Assembly: GCA_038062375.1 (NCBI GenBank)
Contig: JBBTXG010000007.1
Coordinates: 1-36,585, forward strand
Direction of reading: 5' to 3'
DNA: 36,585 nt
Source: JBBTXG01 sp038062375
GTDB lineage: Bacteria > Patescibacteriota > Minisyncoccia > Minisyncoccales > UBA10102
Every line of letters starts with the position of its first letter. The first letter of the stretch is position 1. The translations under genes were made by a program, and so were the position numbers. The notes below the pieces were generated by a model. It had not been told where the DNA came from, did no database searches, and saw nothing but the letters and a program-made list of their open reading frames with translations. Positions 6,167 through 14,835 of this stretch are shown in pieces.

Positions 6167-7633
6167 ATGGTACAAAGAAGAGGAATGAACACTTACAGGA
6201 AATTTGCACGAGATGTGGGAATGATGGGAATCGTGGAAATCCTCATGAACCTCAAAGGGGTTGTGCTTTTGCCTATTATAACAAAATCGATCACCGTTGA
6301 AAACTATGGAATCTGGACGCAATTCTCCACGACGCTAAGCCTTCTTACGCCTTTTGTCCTTCTCGGACTCCACCATGCCCTTATTCGATTCCTTCCGGCA
6401 ATAAAACTCACCGAAGAGGTCAGACAACAATTTTGGTCAATTGTGGGATTTGTATCATTGCTCTCATGCATACTTCTCCTCCTCTTTACTTTTTTTGCTC
6501 TCCCTTTGAGCGAAGCTATTCAAACGCCTCCTTCTTTCGTTCTCTTGTTGGGGTTTGTATTGCTCTTTGGAGCGGTTGATATTCTCTTTTTGAACTTCTT
6601 TCGCGCATTCCAAGAAATTGGAAAATTCTCCGTTTTCCAAATCTTCACTTTTGTAGGAGATATCACACTTATTGGAGCGTCTGTTTCCATTGGATATGGA
6701 GCGTATGGAGCAGTGGTTTCCATGCTCGCAGTCCGAATGCTCTCATCGGGAGGCATGCTCTTTCTTGTACTCAAGAAAATAGGGTTTTCCGTTCCCAAAT
6801 TTTCACTTCTCAAAGAATATTTGAGCTTCGGACTACCAACGATCATCAATAGCATTGCATATTGGATTGTGCAAGTAAGCGATCGATATCTTATTGCCGC
6901 ATTTTTAGGAATTGCGTTCGTCGGATATTACGCGCCTGCGTATTCGTTCGGAACAATGCTTAATCTTTTCATTTTTCCTGTAACCCTCTCTCTTGCTCCC
7001 GTGATCTCAAAGTTATTCGCCTCACAACAAATGGAAGAGATTAAAACGTATCTATCCTTTTCTCTCAAGTATATTCTTGCAGTGATGATCCCTGCGGTAT
7101 TTGGACTTTCCACCCTCTCCCGACAGCTCTTGCGTATCTTCTCTACTGAAGAAATAGCATCCAATGCATCCTTCATCATTCCTCTCGTCGCTGCAAGCTT
7201 TCTCCTCTATGGAATTCATGCAGTCGTGTATCAGGTCTTGGGATTATACAAAAAGATGAAGCTCGGAGGCCTTGTGTGGCTAGGAGCTGCGTTTCTCAAC
7301 TTTTTCTTAAATCTCATTTTCATCCCTCGCATTGGCATTTTGGGGGCAGCGCTCACAACTTTTCTTGCATATCTTGTAGCTCTCAGCCTCATATGGTATA
7401 CTGCTTCTCGATACCTTTCCTTTCCCGTTGATTTCGTGTTCATTGGCAAATCCCTTCTTTCTGCCTTTCTCATGACTTTGATTCTTATGGCATTTCCCCC
7501 GGAAGGAATGCTCCAAACTTTTGGAGCAATCTTCCTTGGCGCTTTGTTCTATCTCCTTTCCATGCTCTTTTTCAAAGCCTTCACGAAAAAAGAACTTACT
7601 TTTTTCCTTACCCTTTGGAAAAAAGAACGATGA
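6167..7633 (+). CDS. Polysaccharide flippase (Wzx / MOP superfamily)
   Basis: A 488-residue polytopic membrane protein with about 12-14 hydrophobic segments from residue 15 to the end and the conserved family start (RKFARDVGMMGIVEILMNLKG) with the N-terminal amphipathic helix. MOP-family flippases move undecaprenyl-linked oligosaccharide from the inner to the outer leaflet. It forms a plus-strand pair with the NeuB-type synthase 4 nt downstream, which links the exported unit to a nonulosonic acid. An alternative start at 6185 (MNTYRK) is equally credible, as neither has a well-spaced Shine-Dalgarno. Substrate specificity cannot be read from sequence. Confidence 0.9.
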   Translation: MVQRRGMNTYRKFARDVGMMGIVEILMNLKGVVLLPIITKSITVENYGIWTQFSTTLSLLTPFVLLGLHHALIRFLPAIKLTEEVRQQFWSIVGFVSLLSCILLLLFTFFALPLSEAIQTPPSFVLLLGFVLLFGAVDILFLNFFRAFQEIGKFSVFQIFTFVGDITLIGASVSIGYGAYGAVVSMLAVRMLSSGGMLFLVLKKIGFSVPKFSLLKEYLSFGLPTIINSIAYWIVQVSDRYLIAAFLGIAFVGYYAPAYSFGTMLNLFIFPVTLSLAPVISKLFASQQMEEIKTYLSFSLKYILAVMIPAVFGLSTLSRQLLRIFSTEEIASNASFIIPLVAASFLLYGIHAVVYQVLGLYKKMKLGGLVWLGAAFLNFFLNLIFIPRIGILGAALTTFLAYLVALSLIWYTASRYLSFPVDFVFIGKSLLSAFLMTLILMAFPPEGMLQTFGAIFLGALFYLLSMLFFKAFTKKELTFFLTLWKKER

Positions 7634-7637
7634 ATCT

Positions 7638-8876
7638 ATGGAGAAAACCATCAGTATCAAAATCGGAAATCGCGAAATTGGACCAGGGCATCCCACCTAT
7701 ATCATTTTTGAGGTTGCAAGCACCCATGAGAATGACTGGGAGATTGCAAGAGCATATGTAGATCAGGCAAAAGAGGCTGGAGCTGACGCTTTGAAATTTC
7801 AACTCTTTCGAGCAGATACCTTGCTCAATCCAATCACGAGTGGACTCAAGGGGACCTATGAATACTTCAAAACCGCAGAAACTCCGTGGGATTGGTTTCC
7901 CAAACTTAAAGAATTATGTGATCAACGAGGCATTGATCTCCTCTGTACCCCTTTTGACCTCCAAGCCGCGAGTTTCCTCAATGGGACAGGAATACCAACC
8001 GTAAAAATTGCTTCTGGAGACCTCACCAATCATCAACTTCTCGCGCACGTCGCTCTCTTCCATAAACCAATCATTCTTTCCACGGGCATGGCTACGATGG
8101 AAGAAATCAAACAGGCAGTCCAAGTGATCAGAGATATGGGAAACGAAGAGCTTGCCCTTCTCCAATGCGTTTCCGTGTATCCCACAAGCTTTCAAGACGC
8201 AAATGTTTCTGCGATGAATCACCTCAAAAAAGCGTTTGATACCCTCGTTGGGTATTCAGACAATGGATCGCCTGGTTTCCTCGTACCCTTAATGGCAGTA
8301 GCATTCGGGGCTTCGATCATCGAGAAACACGTAACCTCCCAAAAGCGCAGGGGAAATCTTGATGATATATTTTCTCTCTCGGTGGAAGAGTTTGCAGATA
8401 TGGTACGAAAAATCCGCATGATAGAGCAAGAACGAGATAAAGAAAAAGTGCTCTCTCAACTGAAAGCAGAATACGGAGAAGATTTTGAAAAAGCAATGGG
8501 AGACGGAATCAAAAGACCAGCCTCCCACGGCACTCTCATTACCCATCCTGGCGTGCCCAAGCCCTTTCTCCAAAAAGAAGCTGACGAACGCCATTGGGCA
8601 AGAAGGGGTGTATATCCTGCTCGTGATATTAGGAAGGGTACCCTCATCACTCCGGACATGCTTGTCGTTCTGCGACCCGATGTGGGGATCTCTGGACTCC
8701 AATATCAAGAAGTGCTCGGCAAAACTGCGGCAGAAGACCTGCCAGCTCGCCATCCTCTCAAGATCCACGAAGATCAAGTCTTCCAATTTCACCTGTCAGA
8801 TGCAGAGAGCGTATACCCCGACCCCCAAGATGTTGATTTTGTAAAAACACTCAAACAACTCGCCCTCTTCCGATAG
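7638..8876 (+). CDS. NeuB-family nonulosonic acid synthase with SAF domain
   Basis: A 412-residue PEP-condensing synthase of the NeuB/PseI/LegI family. The TIM barrel shows Glu25 (FEVAST), ALKFQLF with Lys53, KIASGD (123-128), LSTGMA (147-152), the CVSVYPT block with Tyr181, and GYSDNG (205-210; the usual His of SDH is Asn here). A C-terminal SAF/antifreeze-like domain (about 325-390, RGVYPARDIRKGTLITPDML) closes over the active site in the dimer. The enzyme condenses a 6-carbon amino sugar with PEP. The region 255-325 is longer than in standard members and contains charged residues. Start at 7638 is set by the flippase stop (7631-7633) and the family N-terminus. Whether it makes Pse, Leg, Neu5Ac or another sugar is not decided. 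Confidence 0.85.
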   Translation: MEKTISIKIGNREIGPGHPTYIIFEVASTHENDWEIARAYVDQAKEAGADALKFQLFRADTLLNPITSGLKGTYEYFKTAETPWDWFPKLKELCDQRGIDLLCTPFDLQAASFLNGTGIPTVKIASGDLTNHQLLAHVALFHKPIILSTGMATMEEIKQAVQVIRDMGNEELALLQCVSVYPTSFQDANVSAMNHLKKAFDTLVGYSDNGSPGFLVPLMAVAFGASIIEKHVTSQKRRGNLDDIFSLSVEEFADMVRKIRMIEQERDKEKVLSQLKAEYGEDFEKAMGDGIKRPASHGTLITHPGVPKPFLQKEADERHWARRGVYPARDIRKGTLITPDMLVVLRPDVGISGLQYQEVLGKTAAEDLPARHPLKIHEDQVFQFHLSDAESVYPDPQDVDFVKTLKQLALFR

Positions 8877-8898
8877 GAGTCAACTCTTGGGTTTTGTA

Positions 8899-9690
8899 TC
8901 ACCATGCGGTCCAGCCGCCATCCACAAGAAAATTTTGACCGGTGATATACGAGGACGCGTCGCTCGCGAGCAATGCAATCATGCCCTTCAACTCTTCGGG
9001 CGTACCAATGCGATTGAGCATGGTTTTCTCTCTCAAGCGTTTCAAAAACTCTTCGGGTCTTCCGGGATGCGAGAAGGGACCGGGCGACACCGCGTTCACT
9101 CGAATTCCGTAGGGAGCCCACGCCGAAGCCAAGTACCTCGTTAACTGAATCACCCCTGCTTTCGCAGTTCCGTAGTTGAGAGGACTCTTCCATTGAGGAA
9201 ATTCTTCATAGGTGCGCATGTCCGGAGCTACAAGCCCATATATGGAAGCGATATTGATGATAACGCCTTTTTTCTGGCGCTCCATGAGGGGAAACGCTGC
9301 CTCACAGCATTGGTGCACGCAAGAGAGTGTGCCCCGCATCCCATCGTCGAAATCTTCCGAATTCCCATACATCGCATTATTGATGAGAATATCCAAACCC
9401 TGAAATTCCAACTCGACTTCCCGAAAAAAATTTCTGATTGACCCATCGCTCCGAAAATCTAAAACTTTCATTCTCACTTTTTGCTTGGAGAACTCCCCTG
9501 TCAAGCGCTCAAGTTTTTCTCTTGTTTCCTCCTTCTGAATCTCTTCTTGAATTCCTGTAACAATAACAGAAGCGCCAAACTCCAAAAGCGCCTCGGTGCT
9601 TGCCAAACCCAGATGTCCCAATCCGCCTGTTACAACCGCTTTCTTCCCCTCTAGATTGAACAACTCTGTCAATTTTCTCATTTGGGCCAT
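8899..9690 (-). CDS. PtmA-like short-chain dehydrogenase
   Basis: A 263-residue classical SDR with TGGLGHLG (21-28) for NAD(P), NNAM (104-107), and the catalytic Ser149, Tyr173 and Lys177. The stretch NIASIYGLVAPDMRTYE and the C-terminus SSYITGQNFLVDGGWT are typical of the PtmA group found beside flagellin-glycan and nonulosonic-acid genes in Campylobacter and others. It may oxidise or reduce a sugar intermediate. A second ATG at 9681 overlaps the aldo/keto reductase stop as ATGA and is an equally good start; neither has a strong Shine-Dalgarno. It is the last gene of the long minus-strand run. Substrate unknown. Confidence 0.85.
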   Translation of the reverse strand: MAQMRKLTELFNLEGKKAVVTGGLGHLGLASTEALLEFGASVIVTGIQEEIQKEETREKLERLTGEFSKQKVRMKVLDFRSDGSIRNFFREVELEFQGLDILINNAMYGNSEDFDDGMRGTLSCVHQCCEAAFPLMERQKKGVIINIASIYGLVAPDMRTYEEFPQWKSPLNYGTAKAGVIQLTRYLASAWAPYGIRVNAVSPGPFSHPGRPEEFLKRLREKTMLNRIGTPEELKGMIALLASDASSYITGQNFLVDGGWTAW

Positions 9691-10604
9691 TTTCGTGGAT
9701 CACTATACAAGGGATCAAGATGAGGTATAAACTGCTCCATCTGCCTCAACAAATCTGCACCGGGCAGAGAACGGAAGACCTGAAGGTTGCTCATCAACTG
9801 TTCTTGAGAGAAAACCCCCACCGCAAGAGGTCCAAAGTCTTTGCGCAAGACATACCCCAAAAAAAACTCTTCAGGAGATCGGAAAAACCTCTCTACGTTT
9901 TCTCTCAAGTTCTTCAGCGATTCTTTGATAGGGTGAAAGAAAGGAATCAACTCCTCTGGATCCAAAAGCAGAAGGCCTTGTAAAAATACGCTTCGCACGA
10001 CAACCAACTTTCCTTTTTCCTTGAGTGTTTTCATGGTACCCTCTTTTTCAAATGCCCTATTGAGCACATTGTAGGGAATTTGGAAAACCTCGAGCTCTTT
10101 ATATAAAAGGGCCTGCTCTACTTGGCGAGGTTCGTATAAAGAAATCCCAACATGTTTTACATATCCTGATTGCCTTGCCTTCTCGAGTACTGATAGAAAG
10201 ATTTCTTGAAATTGAAAAAATAACTCCTGCTGATGAATATATACGATATCGAGAGTTTCTCTCCGAAGTTTTCTCAAAGAGTCCTCCAAAGACCTTTCAA
10301 TGGTATGGCGCACCTGTTCTACCGATGGTTCTGGCTCTCTCACCCATCGAAGTTTCGTTGCTACCACCAGATCCTTTCGGTGCATTCTCGCAAGAATGTT
10401 CCCTATCCATTCTTCACTTTTCCCATAGTCTGCTGCGGTATCAAAAAAGCTTACTCCGTTCTCAAGCGCCGCTTCGATAATTTCTTGAATTTCTTTTTCC
10501 AAAAGAATTTTACCCCTTGAGCCTATCCCATACTCTTGGCCGAATTGCGCACATCCCAAACCCAACGCAGAGACGTACAAATCTTTATACGAGTAATACT
10601 TCAT
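9678..10604 (-). CDS. Aldo/keto reductase
   Basis: A 308-residue AKR with the full catalytic tetrad: Asp55 and Tyr60 in FFDTAADYG, Lys84 in ATKL, and His124 in YIHQ. The family reduces carbonyls with NADPH. Relatives are common in nonulosonic-acid and other sugar loci (often beside the PtmA-type SDR and NeuB genes), where they are thought to act on a keto-sugar intermediate. Its start overlaps the PseC-like aminotransferase stop by 4 nt (ATGA), so translation is probably coupled. No frameshift or truncation is seen. The exact substrate is not known. Confidence 0.85.
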   Translation of the reverse strand: MKYYSYKDLYVSALGLGCAQFGQEYGIGSRGKILLEKEIQEIIEAALENGVSFFDTAADYGKSEEWIGNILARMHRKDLVVATKLRWVREPEPSVEQVRHTIERSLEDSLRKLRRETLDIVYIHQQELFFQFQEIFLSVLEKARQSGYVKHVGISLYEPRQVEQALLYKELEVFQIPYNVLNRAFEKEGTMKTLKEKGKLVVVRSVFLQGLLLLDPEELIPFFHPIKESLKNLRENVERFFRSPEEFFLGYVLRKDFGPLAVGVFSQEQLMSNLQVFRSLPGADLLRQMEQFIPHLDPLYSDPRKWPK

Positions 10605-11740
10605 CTCCGATATCGAGCCACGATCTTCCCCGCCGTATCGATCACATGCGCAACCTCTCGATCGGTCATCTTGGGAAAAAGAGGAAGACTCATTGCGCGT
10701 TCATAATATCTTTCGGCTTTTGGGAAATCTCCTTTTCGATAACCAAACTTCTTTCGATAAAAAGGCTGCAGATGAACTGGCACGTAGTGTATCTGCACGC
10801 CAATACCTTCTTTTCCAAACGCATCAAAGAGTTGCCTTCGATCGCTGGTCAGCAATTCCAGACGGAATTGAAGGACATAGATATGATACGCAGACTTGGC
10901 ATACGGAAGTTCTACGGGAGTAATAACCTCCTCGAACTTCTGAAACGCACGATTATACTTCTCGACAATCGCTCTTCTCCGTTGAATAAACCGATCTAGT
11001 TTTTTCATCTGACTGATTCCCAGCGCACACTGAAGATCGGTGAGCCGATAGTTATATCCGGGGCTCTCAATCTCATAATACCATCCTCCTTTCTCTGGTT
11101 TTTTTACAATTCCATGATTCCGAAAAACCTTAAGTTTTTCATAGAACGTTTTGCTGTTGGTAAGGATCATCCCTCCTTCGCCCGCCGTAATCGCTTTCAC
11201 CGGATGAAAACTCAAGATGGTCATGTCGGCAAGACTCCCAACCTTTCTTCCCTTGTATTCAGACCCAAGAGCGTGAGCAGCATCCTCGATTGTTAAAAGA
11301 TGATGTTTGCGGGCAATCCTCAAAATCTCATCTTGCTCACAGGGATGGCCGGCAAAGTCAACCGAGGCTATTGCTTTAGTTCTCTTGGTTATCTTCTTTT
11401 CAATTTCTCGAGGATCAATATCCAGTGTATCTTCCCGGATATCTGCAAACACCGGTCTTCCCTGGCAATACACCACTCCATTTGCAGTTGCTACAAAAGT
11501 TAAAGGACTCGTAATCACTTCGTCTCCGGGACCGATCCCTGCTACGGCATACGCGCCATGCAATGCAGCAGTTCCCGAAGAAACCGCAACCGCGTATTTG
11601 GCTCGGCAATATGCAGCGACTGCTTTCTCAAACTCTTCCACCCTTGGGCCTTGAGTCAACCAATCACTCTTCAACGCGCTCACCACTGCTCGTACATCCG
11701 CTTCATCAATCCATTGATGTCCATAAGGTAATCGGTTCAT
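10601..11740 (-). CDS. pseC: PseC-like sugar aminotransferase
   Basis: A 379-residue DegT/DnrJ/EryC1-family PLP enzyme. The opening HQWIDEADVRAVVSALKSD..LTQGP is the PseC signature, SSGTAAL (54-60) holds the PLP phosphate, Asp153 pairs with the PLP nitrogen and Lys182 in SFHPVKAITAGEGG is the Schiff-base lysine. PseC transaminates the 4-keto sugar made by PseB to UDP-4-amino-4,6-dideoxy-L-AltNAc in pseudaminic acid synthesis. It lies 3 nt after the PseB gene, the usual order. It is the clearest sign that the pathway is of the Pse type, although PseH and PseG are not seen. Confidence 0.85.
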   Translation of the reverse strand: MNRLPYGHQWIDEADVRAVVSALKSDWLTQGPRVEEFEKAVAAYCRAKYAVAVSSGTAALHGAYAVAGIGPGDEVITSPLTFVATANGVVYCQGRPVFADIREDTLDIDPREIEKKITKRTKAIASVDFAGHPCEQDEILRIARKHHLLTIEDAAHALGSEYKGRKVGSLADMTILSFHPVKAITAGEGGMILTNSKTFYEKLKVFRNHGIVKKPEKGGWYYEIESPGYNYRLTDLQCALGISQMKKLDRFIQRRRAIVEKYNRAFQKFEEVITPVELPYAKSAYHIYVLQFRLELLTSDRRQLFDAFGKEGIGVQIHYVPVHLQPFYRKKFGYRKGDFPKAERYYERAMSLPLFPKMTDREVAHVIDTAGKIVARYRR

Positions 11741-11743
11741 GAC

Positions 11744-12733
11744 TCATGCTCCATTGTTCATACCTTGTAAGATCTCTTCCATTTCTTGGGTGCTAAGCCA
11801 CCGCGAGTTGCGGTCGCTCGAATACACAAAATCTTCCGGCACCGAATTCCCTCTGTTCCAATACTCTGCCTTCTCCAAACTCACTTCGGGCTCAACCACA
11901 AAGTACAACTCGAACTCTTTGGTATGACGTCCTTCTTCGGTGGAAAGTAATACCTCGTGAATTTTCTCGCCCGGTCGAATACCAATAAATTCAATCGCAT
12001 TCTGTGGAGCTACCACCTGCACAAGGTCCATGATTCTCATGCTTGGGATCTTGGGCACAAATACCTCTCCCCCCTGCATCCACTCTAAACACTCGATTAC
12101 AAAACGCACTCCCTGCTCTAACGTAATCCAAAATCGAGTCATGCGCTCGTCGGTAATAGTAATTTTTCCGTTCTTTCGCTGCTCAAGAAAAAGAGGGATG
12201 ACACTTCCTCGACTCGCAACTACATTTCCATATCTTACACAACTGAACTTGGTGCGTCTTTGTTCTCCCACATATACATTCGCGTGTGTAAATAAACGCT
12301 CCGCACAAAGCTTTGTGGCTCCATAGAGATTCACGGGATTGACTGCTTTGTCAGAGCTGATAAAGATCGCCTTCTCCACGTTGTTGTCAATCGCAGCATC
12401 CACCACATTGGCGCTCCCCATCACATTGGTCTTAATGACTTCAAGGGGATTATATTCTCCCAACGCAATTTGTTTTAAGGCTGCTGCGTGAACCACCAGA
12501 TCCACGCCATTCATTGCTCTCGACAAACGTTCCTTGTCTCGCACATCTCCAATCAAAAACCGAAGGCGTGGATCTCGAAACCTCTGACCCATGTCCCATT
12601 GAGCATACTCTCCCCTCGAAAATATCCTTATGGAGCGGGGATTATGCTCGCTCAATGCCATTTCAACAAACTTCTGCCCAAAAGATCCTGTGCCGCCAGT
12701 CACTAAAATAGTCTTTTCATCTAAACTACTCAT
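11744..12733 (-). CDS. pseB: UDP-GlcNAc 4,6-dehydratase (inverting)
   Basis: A 329-residue extended SDR. TGGTGSFG (12-19) binds NADP, SSDKA (126-130) carries Asp128 and Lys129, and Tyr137/Lys141 in NLYGATK complete the PseB active site. VKYGNV-like CVRYGNVVASRGSV and MTRFWITLEQGV are also PseB/FlaA1 blocks. PseB makes the 4-keto-6-deoxy hexose that starts pseudaminic acid synthesis. A 59-bp gap separates it from the upstream kinase gene, the largest within the run, and this holds GTGTACAC and a TACAAT box 11 nt before the ATG, so an internal promoter is possible. Active-site residues are intact. Confidence 0.88.
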   Translation of the reverse strand: MSSLDEKTILVTGGTGSFGQKFVEMALSEHNPRSIRIFSRGEYAQWDMGQRFRDPRLRFLIGDVRDKERLSRAMNGVDLVVHAAALKQIALGEYNPLEVIKTNVMGSANVVDAAIDNNVEKAIFISSDKAVNPVNLYGATKLCAERLFTHANVYVGEQRRTKFSCVRYGNVVASRGSVIPLFLEQRKNGKITITDERMTRFWITLEQGVRFVIECLEWMQGGEVFVPKIPSMRIMDLVQVVAPQNAIEFIGIRPGEKIHEVLLSTEEGRHTKEFELYFVVEPEVSLEKAEYWNRGNSVPEDFVYSSDRNSRWLSTQEMEEILQGMNNGA

Positions 12734-12792
12734 AGAATCTTGTTATTGTAGTGTATCTTTTCTCTCCCCAAAAAGCAACAAGAGTGTACACT

Positions 12793-13767
12793 TCATCTCA
12801 TTTCTCTTGCGATCTGGAGAAAACGAATGTGCTTCTCTAATTCTTCAGGGGGCCACGGGAAAGAACCTCTCCCGTATGCCAGTCTCAAAAGATTACTTAT
12901 CCGGTCGAGCGTTTCAAAAATAAAACAATACTGGAGTGTAGAAAATGAAGCTCCTGGGATGGCGTTCTCTTTGAGATAAGAATGAACAAAAGTATTGACC
13001 CTTTTCCTTGCCTCCCTTCCGTCTCCATGATCTGCGAGGGAGAAACGAAAAGCTGCGAAGGCAAGTTCAGAAAACGGGCTCCCGCGCCTCGTTGCTCCAA
13101 AATCAAGAATCACCTTAACCTTGTTTCCCCAAAAGAGCACATTCCCTGGCTGCATATCCCCATGGATCAACTTACCTCGTGCAAATCCCTCTTTCTCAAA
13201 TGACACTCTTTGAGCACACCAAGCGTACAAGCTTTCGATCAAGGGCAAGTGTTCTCCTACCAGAAGGTCAAACCTATCCCTCTGTCTCGCGCGTTTAATC
13301 AAGTTCCTTACCCTCTCAAGTTCAGACTTTTTCAGATGGCGATATCCTCTTTCCTCTGGTTTCCATGGGTAAGAAATAGGGTATTGCGAAAGAACCCGGT
13401 GGAGTATCCCAAGCTCTTTCCCTATATCTTTGAGCTGTTCACGAGAACCGTTGAAAGGAATTCCTCGATAGAACCGCAACACAAAAGAATTGTTCTTTGG
13501 GTGTACATACTGATCTGGCCCAATTCTCAAGGGCTCTGGCACTTTGACGCCCCTGGAAATACAGAAAGCAAGAATTTCGCACATTCGCTCCAAATTCGCA
13601 TGGCGGCCATGGACAACTTTTTTGAGTACGTATCTTCCTTTGGTGGTGCGGAAGAAGTAATTTTTACTGTTGATATTGGAGTGAGGCAGAATTCTGAACT
13701 CTTTGATCTTGCCAATACCAGAGTACGTAGCTTCCACATACGTTCGCAGAGAACGAAATTGCTCCAT
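12793..13767 (-). CDS. APH-family small-molecule kinase
   Basis: A 324-residue aminoglycoside-phosphotransferase/choline-kinase-like protein. It has a putative ATP lysine (YVLKK, 47-50), the Brenner motif HGDMQPGN (202-209) and the metal-binding DFG (222-224). The family phosphorylates hydroxyls of small molecules such as choline, homoserine, sugars or aminoglycosides. Its position between a NeuB-type synthase and pseB suggests phosphorylation of a sugar or a phospho-substituent for the glycan, but no substrate is shown. The ATG at 13767 is preceded by an extended -10-like TGATAGAAT only 9 nt upstream (separate entry). Drug resistance is not implied. Confidence 0.75.
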   Translation of the reverse strand: MEQFRSLRTYVEATYSGIGKIKEFRILPHSNINSKNYFFRTTKGRYVLKKVVHGRHANLERMCEILAFCISRGVKVPEPLRIGPDQYVHPKNNSFVLRFYRGIPFNGSREQLKDIGKELGILHRVLSQYPISYPWKPEERGYRHLKKSELERVRNLIKRARQRDRFDLLVGEHLPLIESLYAWCAQRVSFEKEGFARGKLIHGDMQPGNVLFWGNKVKVILDFGATRRGSPFSELAFAAFRFSLADHGDGREARKRVNTFVHSYLKENAIPGASFSTLQYCFIFETLDRISNLLRLAYGRGSFPWPPEELEKHIRFLQIAREMR

Positions 13768-13774
13768 GGTGTTC

Positions 13775-14824
13775 TTATTCTATCATGTCCCACTGCAAAA
13801 AACTTCCTGCTCGAATCATTTCTTTTGCTCTTCTGCCAAGGATCGCATACCCTTCCGAACAAGAAATCCCTGCGTCTCCAGGCCTTCTAAAATCGAGCAT
13901 TTCTACGGTGATCACTTCCCCGGGAGCAATATCTCTCGCCGCAACAAAACAACGTCTCGCAGCTACGCCCACGCGATCGGTAAAAAGAACTCTTGCTGTT
14001 CCCATAGCGTTTTGGACCGAACGGATGTTGCGCACAAATTTCTGAAATTCTTCTTGCTCTAAAGACATGAAGTGTTCCACGTGCTCGGTTGCTTTGTTTG
14101 AAGATATGGTTTTTTCAATCATATTCGCTCCCAAGGCTACTGCAGCGTAATTCATCACGTCTCCTGGCGAATGATCGGCAAAACCGACAGGGTATCCATA
14201 CATCTCTTTCATTACAGGGATGGCGCGAAGATGCACCGATTCGTCAGGAGAAGGATAGCCGGAAGGACAATGCATGATAATGATCTGTTCGTTTCCTTCC
14301 CTTTCACAAATCTCCACGTCTGCCGTCACCTCGTTACCTTTTTCTCTCGCATCAATAATGATGGGCAGTTTTGTTTTCGCAACCGCTTCGATCAAAAGGA
14401 CATTATTTACATCACCCTTCGCGATCTTAAAAGCATCAATACCGATTTTAACCAAAAAACCAATCTGATCGAGGAATTGAGCCGTTGTGATAAAAAGCAA
14501 ATTTCTTTCATGGGCAGCTTCCACAAGCTCTTTCCAAGCTTCTTTGGGAAGTTCTCGGCGTTTGAATGCTTCGTATACGGACTCCTTTTTTTCCCCGGTC
14601 GCCGTCCTAAATTCAACCATGATATCTTTTCGCTCCCCCATCATACGTGTTCCATCCCCCGGAAAGAATGTCTGAAACTTCACTGCATCAGCTCCACACC
14701 CTGCCACTGCTTGGAGCATCTGTTTCGCTTCTTGGAAATTCGTATATGTCGCGCTTGGCTCAAGAGCAATAAAACAAGGTTTTTCGTCGCCCACTGTTTT
14801 ATTTCCAATACGAACTTGTTTCAT
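13775..14824 (-). CDS. Divergent NeuB-family synthase with SAF domain
   Basis: A 349-residue second member of the NeuB family. Kept are Glu22 (ALEPS), Lys49 (AVKFQ), KIAKGD (133-138), the CPSGYPSP block with its Tyr, GFADHSPGD with Asp-His, and a C-terminal SAF domain (about 280-345, RRCFVAARDIAPGEVITVEML). However, the LSTGMA segment of typical synthases is replaced by IDAREKG (157-163), so one wall of the substrate pocket differs from the paralogue encoded at 7638. This suggests a different acceptor sugar or a changed reaction. It lies 11 nt after the cytidylyltransferase gene, as expected for a synthase and its CMP-transferase. Which sugar it makes cannot be told. Confidence 0.8.
   Translation of the reverse strand: MKQVRIGNKTVGDEKPCFIALEPSATYTNFQEAKQMLQAVAGCGADAVKFQTFFPGDGTRMMGERKDIMVEFRTATGEKKESVYEAFKRRELPKEAWKELVEAAHERNLLFITTAQFLDQIGFLVKIGIDAFKIAKGDVNNVLLIEAVAKTKLPIIIDAREKGNEVTADVEICEREGNEQIIIMHCPSGYPSPDESVHLRAIPVMKEMYGYPVGFADHSPGDVMNYAAVALGANMIEKTISSNKATEHVEHFMSLEQEEFQKFVRNIRSVQNAMGTARVLFTDRVGVAARRCFVAARDIAPGEVITVEMLDFRRPGDAGISCSEGYAILGRRAKEMIRAGSFLQWDMIE
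13777..13785 (-). promoter_or_regulatory. Extended -10 element before the kinase gene
   Basis: On the minus strand TGATAGAAT (TGn plus TAGAAT) ends 9 nt before the kinase ATG at 13767. It overlaps the stop codon of the NeuB-type gene. No clear -35 is seen. If used, it would give an almost leaderless mRNA. Confidence 0.35.
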
Positions 14825-14835
14825 AGTAAAGTTTT

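Noticed and set aside
7521..7637. Longer N-terminus of the NeuB-type synthase
   Set aside because: These codons overlap the end of the flippase gene and are absent from the family; the ATG at 7638 matches the family start.
8877..8898. Terminator between the convergent synthase and SDR genes
   Set aside because: Only a 4-bp stem and a broken T-tract can be drawn in the 22-bp gap.
12793..13767. Aminoglycoside resistance gene
   Set aside because: It has the general kinase motifs HGD and DFG but lies in a sugar operon; the fold covers many other kinases.
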